Notes under the pieces: model-generated
What the model saw: only the letters and a program-made list of their open reading frames with translations
What the model was told of the DNA's origin: nothing
The model's database searches: none
Shown: positions 59,605 through 64,000 of the stretch, piece by piece
Numbering within the stretch: position 1 is the stretch's first letter
Layout: every line of letters starts with the position of its first letter
Assembly (NCBI GenBank): GCA_947044405.1
Contig: CAMRHE010000166.1
Location: forward strand, 1,613,501 to 1,677,500
Length of the DNA stretch: 64,000 nt
From: Leptodactylus fallax
Taxonomy: Eukaryota; Chordata; Amphibia; Anura; Leptodactylidae
Direction: 5' to 3'
Program-made: the position numbers and the translations under genes

Positions 59605-60422
59605 CTAAGATAAAAACCATAAATGTAGGTAGTTATTATGATGAGCAGCACTCCACAATGTGATGGCATATATTGTAAGCAGAAGGACCTACAAGGCCAG
59701 ACGTTAGCACACCAACATAGTATAGCATATATAGTATACACAATATCATAATCTGTACGGACATGAAAGAAAGCAGGTGCCAGAAATTGAGACACATCAA
59801 TGCTTCAAAATGTGCACGATATTTAAGCAATATTTAACATGACTTTTGTATGAGCAGAAGAAACATGTAGATGTTCACAAGCTGTACACAGACCTGTTCA
59901 ATATGTGTAATGCTATGGTGAAAAGTGAATTCACAGATCAAAGTCACAACACTGACACTGATCATGTGACATTCATATGATCCATTATGTATCCTTACTG
60001 TACAGGACCGTAATACGGCACTCACAGAATTCTAGTGGTCCATACTGTGCAGAGACACAAAGAGGTTTATCTCAACAAACCTGCATGAATCTGGGACAAA
60101 ATATTTCATGCTCCATCATTTGCAGTAAAAGGATGTATTCACACTTTACGGTGTTTACAGAGTATGGCAGAGATACAGTGGGTCTTCCTGGGGCTTAAAA
60201 TATTGAATTGTTTATTACTTCAATGATTGTAACTTTGAACCAGTTCTAAATATAAAGATGAAATAATAAACTTTTGCAAGAACAAGATTAAACACAAAGC
60301 TAACTTAGCACATAAGAGATATACAAATCAGCCAGGGACTGACACCAATATACAATAATAGGCAAAGAAGCAGAAACTACAATGCCAAGCAAACAGAAGT
60401 TTTTTTTTGAGAAGCTAAATAC

Positions 60423-60479
60423 TTGTTTCCAGGTTAGGTTCTTCTGTAGTAATGAAGTCCACAGATGTTTCTGAAATTG
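60423..60479 (-). CDS. Predicted stalk exon beta3 of the minus-strand gene
   Basis: 57 nt, phase 1-1; acceptor ttttggtatcacag, donor gtattt. Reads ISETSVDFITTEEPNLET: two changes from beta1/beta2 (Asn to Ile, Met to Val), no stop, both splice sites kept. Confidence 0.6.
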
Positions 60480-60589
60480 CTGTGATACCAAAATATACAT
60501 ATGGTGAAAATGTTTCTTGTGCAGATAGTTACTGTTGTAGATATTACATTGTATCATAATAGCACATGCTTGTCTCACCATAGTGATTT

Positions 60590-61297
60590 ATGCTACATTC
60601 ACACTAGCGTTCAGGTTTCCGGAGACCTTGTCTGCTTAAAAAACGGTTACACATGGAAAACCGCGGACTCCATAAACTATAATGGGGTCCACCGGTTTCC
60701 AATGGTTTTATATTGAAATGGATTTAAAGAGGACCTTTCACGTCCTCATGTATATGCGGTTTTACATACCGCTAGAAAGCTGACAGCGCGCTGAATTCAG
60801 CACACTGTCGGCTTTCCCGTTATGTGCCCCGGGGCTGGAGATATCGGGGGTCTAAATTTCACCTTTCACTGTCAGAAGGGCATTCTTGACAGGCTAGCTT
60901 CGCTGTGAGGAACGCCCTCCCTGACTGTGCTCGTCCATAGCACTGTGCTGGGGGGGGCATTCCTCACAGCTCAGCGTCATCGCTGCGCTGTAAGGAACAC
61001 CTCCTCTGACAGTAATCGGCTATGGACGAGCACAGTCAAGGAGGGCATTCCTCACAGCGCATCTAGACTGTCGGGAACGCCCTTCTGACAGTGAATGGTG
61101 AAATTTAGACCCCCGATATCTCCAGCCCCGGGGCACATACCGGGAAAGCCGGCAGTGCGCTGAATTCAGTGCGCTGTCAGCTTTCTAGCGGTATGTAAAA
61201 CCGCATATACATGAGGACATGAAAGGTCCTCTTTAAGCGGAATCTGTGGCAGAGTCTCCTATGCAAACTCCAACGCAAGTGTGAACCCAGCCTTACA
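60590..61297. repeat. MITE of the gttcacactagcgtt family, split by a foldback element
   Basis: Left part begins ctacattcacactagcgttc; right part ends caacgcaagtgtgaaccc agcctta. The ends are complementary. Inside lies the TTAA-flanked foldback element. Related to 11364-11566. Confidence 0.7.
60728..61232. mobile_element. TTAA-flanked foldback MITE, 505 bp, arms about 240 bp
   Basis: Ends agaggacctttcacgtcctc and its complement gaggacatgaaaggtcctct are directly flanked by TTAA (60724-60727 and 61233-61236). The arms mirror each other over nearly the whole length, with blocks such as ccgatatctccagccccggg against its complement. TTAA targets are used by Kolobok (T2) and piggyBac elements; T2-type MITEs are abundant in frogs, so Kolobok is the likelier source. 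Confidence 0.85.
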
Positions 61298-62143
61298 AAG
61301 GTGAAAGGATTTCTTTCATCTGCCCATGGTGATTCAAAGTTAGGTCCATTGTGGGATTTATCCAAGAATGGAAAACTGCACAATCTACAATTCTTTACTA
61401 AGTTTTCCTTTTACACACAGTTTTCTGTGGTGTTTCTGAAAAAATGTCACTGACCGAAACAATGCACCATTGGAAAAATTCTATTGAAAAAAAAAAAAAA
61501 CCCAAAAAAACAAAACACAACACACACTTATGGCAAAAAACACCAACAGCCAGCTACTGTGAAACCTTCACCTTGGCCTTTATTCACCTGGGTTTCTAAT
61601 GTGTCTATTGTGCTCATAGATCCTAAGGCACAATCACAGAAGGAAACAGGAACTACATGGAGACATTTAAAAATTTTGTAGATTCCAATGGTTAAAAATG
61701 TATACAAAAGCTACTGATGCGTTTCAAGTAGTACTCACTTTTAACTAAAAATGTGGTGTGTTTAATATTTGCCTATTGACTTATATCTAATATATTTCCA
61801 CAGTTTTGCCCAGACTGTACAACACCTTAAGCTCTGTTTACATCTGCTCCATTGTAGCAGCAGTCCATGAAAATAACAGCAGTGCCTGACCTCTCAAATG
61901 ACAGACACCTATTGACTATAATGGGATCCGTTGAGCTTTAGGCATGCCGCATGGTTACTGTACAAATTTGGAAAAAAATATATGCCGTCACACACAAAAA
62001 ACACAAAGGCATACCAACGTATCTTTTAGAGCTACCCTATTATTACTCCATAGGAAATTGAGACATACAGCTATGTGCATAAAGCTTTAAAGTCTATGCA
62101 CTCCAACAATGAGATGAACTGTACAAACACTTATTTGTCTTAC

Positions 62144-62185
62144 GTTCAATGATATTTTCTTTGGGTATCTCAGTTGTTGGTTTCA
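62144..62185 (-). CDS. Predicted stalk exon alpha4 of the minus-strand gene
   Basis: 42 nt, phase 1-1; acceptor gatttttatcttag, donor gtaaga. Reads KPTTEIPKENIIE. It lacks exactly 15 nt (five codons) that alpha2 and alpha3 have at the 3' end, so the length change keeps the frame. The junction codon to beta3 is CCA (Pro). Confidence 0.6.
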
Positions 62186-62326
62186 CTAAGATAAAAATCA
62201 CAAATGTAAGTAGTTATTATTATGAACAGTGTCCTGCCACCTTCACAATGTGATGACATATATTATGTAAGCAGAAGGGCCTACAAAGCACAGCAGCATA
62301 GCATATACTGTATAGTATACTTGGTA

Positions 62327-62927
62327 CAGGGGTGTAGCTAGGAAAGTCTGGGCCCCACAGCAAGCTTTTGAGTGGGGCCCCCTTGCTTCCTACACGGTAT
62401 AATGCCCATACTCAATGCCCCATTTAATGATTCCAATCCTCACATGGTATATTGCCATAGAGTATACTGGCCTATTACAGGTCTCAATATCCCCATTACA
62501 AGTCCCTATATAGTAAGTGCATCTGTTACAGGTACCCCATACAGTAATGGCCCCCATACATTAGGTGCCACCATTACAGCTCCCCATACAGTAAGGGCCC
62601 CTGTTATAGGTCACCATACAGTAAGGGCCCCTATTACAGGTCCCAACACCAATTAGTACCTCACCACACAGGCTATTGCCTACTGAATTGCTCCATCAGG
62701 TAACAAACAAATCTTCATTTATCTATCCCTGCTCCTGTCCACGGACGCCTCTAGGGGGCAACGCATATTACGCCCTGATGCTCAGTGTGACGATATGACA
62801 TTTGGGATGTAAGATGCAGCACCCCAGGAGGCCTAAGCAAGAAAAAAAAAAAAAGCAGCAGGCCCCGTAAAGGTCAAGGGCCCCATAGCAGCCACTACGA
62901 CTGCTAAGGCAGTTGTTACACCTCCTG
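62327..62927. mobile_element. Small hAT element with minisatellite, 601 bp
   Basis: The left end caggggtgtagctaggaaag and right end gcagttgttacacctcctg are inverted relatives of the 57359 element ends. Flanking 8-bp copies acttggta and aattagta match at six of eight positions. The interior 62390-62650 repeats ccatacagtaagggcccctg-type units of about 28-31 bp. Confidence 0.8.
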
Positions 62928-63065
62928 AATTAGTACATTTAGAACTTGCACTGACTTGAAATAACACAATTGACACAAATTGAGACACATCAATGTTCTC
63001 AAATTCTTAACATAAGCAAAAGCAGCACGCAGTAATAGAATGACACATTAGCCCTGTCCACTGTA

Positions 63066-63306
63066 TAGTGGCAGTTTCAGAGAATTGCAGCACTGCTCCT
63101 ATTACTTGAATAGGAGTGGTGTTGCACATGCTGCCCTTCTACTAGCAGCTTCCAGTAACCAGGGTCTGCCAAAACAGCTGATCTGTGCAAGGTCTGGGTA
63201 TCAGACCCCTGCCGATCACATACTGATGACCAATCCTGTGCATAAGACATCGGTATGAGAAATTGATTTAAGCTAGAAAACCCCTTTAATATGTGTTGTT
63301 CTAGAG
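63066..63306. repeat. Common dispersed repeat fragment
   Basis: Phrases tcagacccctgccgatcaca, ctgatgaccaatcctgtgca and gaaaacccctttaa mark a short dispersed repeat also hinted at in 10780-10860. The minus-strand frame here has no domain. Confidence 0.5.
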
Positions 63307-63400
63307 CAGTGATGGCGAACCTTTTACAGACCAAGTGCCCAAACTGCAACCCAAAACCCACTAATTTATCACAAAGTGCCAACATGGAAATTTAACCTTA
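63307..63400 (+). repeat. Fossil end of a hAT element
   Basis: cagtgatggcgaacctttta followed by gaccaagtgcccaaactgca is a terminal phrase I recognise from widespread vertebrate hAT MITEs. Only this end is seen. Confidence 0.6.
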
Positions 63401-64000
63401 ATACTGTGTGGATCCAAAATTGTGGACAGTTACAGACCTGCATAATACGGTCGTGTGAATGGGGTTTTACAGAGCTTTCAGTGATACAAAACAAATTTGT
63501 ACTGCTTTTGGTATACTTTTAATCAATTAATGTTCACTATTTGCATCGTACAGGATCCGTTTTATAGTGACTGTGTAATATTACCGCCTGTAATAATATC
63601 ACATCTGCTATAAAACAGATGCTGTGTGACATAAATAGTGAAGGGCCCCCACACAGTATTATACGCTCCACAGTGGGCCCCCACACAGCATATGCTACTT
63701 ACCTTACCTCCTAAGAAGAGCAGCCAGTGACCTCCTCCTTCTACCACGGTGCAAGCGCAGATGAATTACGCCATCGCGCCTGCATCGGGCAGAGGTCAGA
63801 CCCTGCTGTCAGTGTAAGCCGTGGACCCAGGGCCTACATGGACAGTTTTCACCTGTATGATACAGCTGAAAGAAGCGCTCGCTCACTAACTGGGAATCCT
63901 GTACCGGATTTCCCATTAGTGAGCGATCAGGGAGCCTGGATGGGGCAACGGCACGCGTGCCAACACAGAGGAGTCTGAGTGCACCCTCTGGCATGCGTGC
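63401..64000. other. Non-coding; minisatellite units and GC-rich sequence
   Basis: About two minisatellite units (cccccacacagtattatacg) at 63645-63690 are followed by GC-rich sequence parallel to the unique part of the 18560 and 21518 elements (agccagtgacctcctccttc). The opposing frames at 63727-63978 and 63809-63994 come from an inverted segment (actaactgggaatcctgtac against ggatttcccattagt). No gene. Confidence 0.4.

Larger units (their letters stand above)
59486..62083. repeat. Tandem unit 3 (exons alpha3 and beta3)
   Basis: Begins cagctttaaggtctgtgaac. It lacks about 1.1 kb of intron that units 1 and 2 have between alpha and beta (the junction is at about 60180-60200, gcagagatacagtgggtctt ... 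ggggcttaaaatattg). It has a MITE insertion near 60590-61297. The alpha part is closer to unit 2 than unit 2 is to unit 1; the beta part is more diverged. Confidence 0.85.
62084..63065. repeat. Tandem unit 4, partial (exon alpha4)
   Basis: Starts ataaagctttaaagtctatg and is the most diverged unit. It is interrupted by a hAT element (62327-62927); colinear sequence resumes with aattgagacacatcaatg at about 62975. It ends in a common repeat before any beta exon, so beta4 is lost or lies beyond the window. Confidence 0.7.

Overview
The window is a eukaryotic, intron-rich and very repeat-dense piece of genome, most likely from an anuran amphibian (frog or toad). The evidence is the repeat fauna: several Tc1/mariner families with long inverted repeats, a TTAA-flanked foldback MITE, hAT-type elements carrying internal 31-bp minisatellites, a Ty3/gypsy retrotransposon, an L1/Tx1-like LINE and a tRNA-derived SINE. 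No bacterial operons, CRISPR arrays or intact cellular single-exon genes are present. Almost all long open frames are retroelement or transposase frames, or by-products of minisatellites.

The most interesting content is a split gene on the minus strand, read here directly from splice signals and reading phase. Eleven short exons lie between 62185 and 24693. Ten of them are phase 1-1 and one is phase 1-2. In 5' to 3' order they are alternating Thr/Glu/Pro-rich alpha and beta exons (alpha4, beta3, alpha3, beta2, alpha2, beta1, alpha1), then gamma (49075-49128), delta (29306-29449, Ser/Thr-rich), a transmembrane exon (27034-27135, hydrophobic run followed by KKKRK) and a 22-nt cytoplasmic exon (24693-24714). 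Together they predict the stalk, membrane anchor and start of the tail of a type I, mucin-like surface glycoprotein. The ectodomain exons should lie beyond 64000; the end of the tail was not found. The stalk has grown by tandem duplication of a unit of about 3 kb (51055 to about 63065, four units). I do not recognise the gene.

Layout. 1-7500: non-coding with old MITEs and a possible plus-strand terminal exon at 4251. 7757-10436: a 2.7-kb palindrome. 11914-12761: a solo LTR. 13225-14071: a minisatellite ending in a hAT terminus. 14730-16333: a Tc1 element with a broken transposase. 17642-23102: minisatellite-bearing hAT-like elements. 23377-24311: a deleted Tc1. 24693-29449: three exons of the minus-strand gene among MITEs. 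29945-38281: a nearly intact, very young gypsy element with near-identical LTRs and a classic frameshift signal. 40564-43209: two more Tc1 elements. 44663-46808: a dead LINE ORF2. 47749-47996: a SINE. 48210-49045: a solo LTR 29 bp from exon gamma. 49748-50653: a deleted Tc1. 51055-63065: the exon-bearing tandem array, interrupted by a 2.1-kb hAT element that itself contains a solo LTR (57359-59475), a TTAA foldback MITE (60728-61232) and a small hAT element (62327-62927). 63065-64000: fragments of common repeats.

All coordinates and identities were read by eye. Splice-site calls rest on GT/AG signals, phase consistency and conservation between duplicates, not on transcripts.
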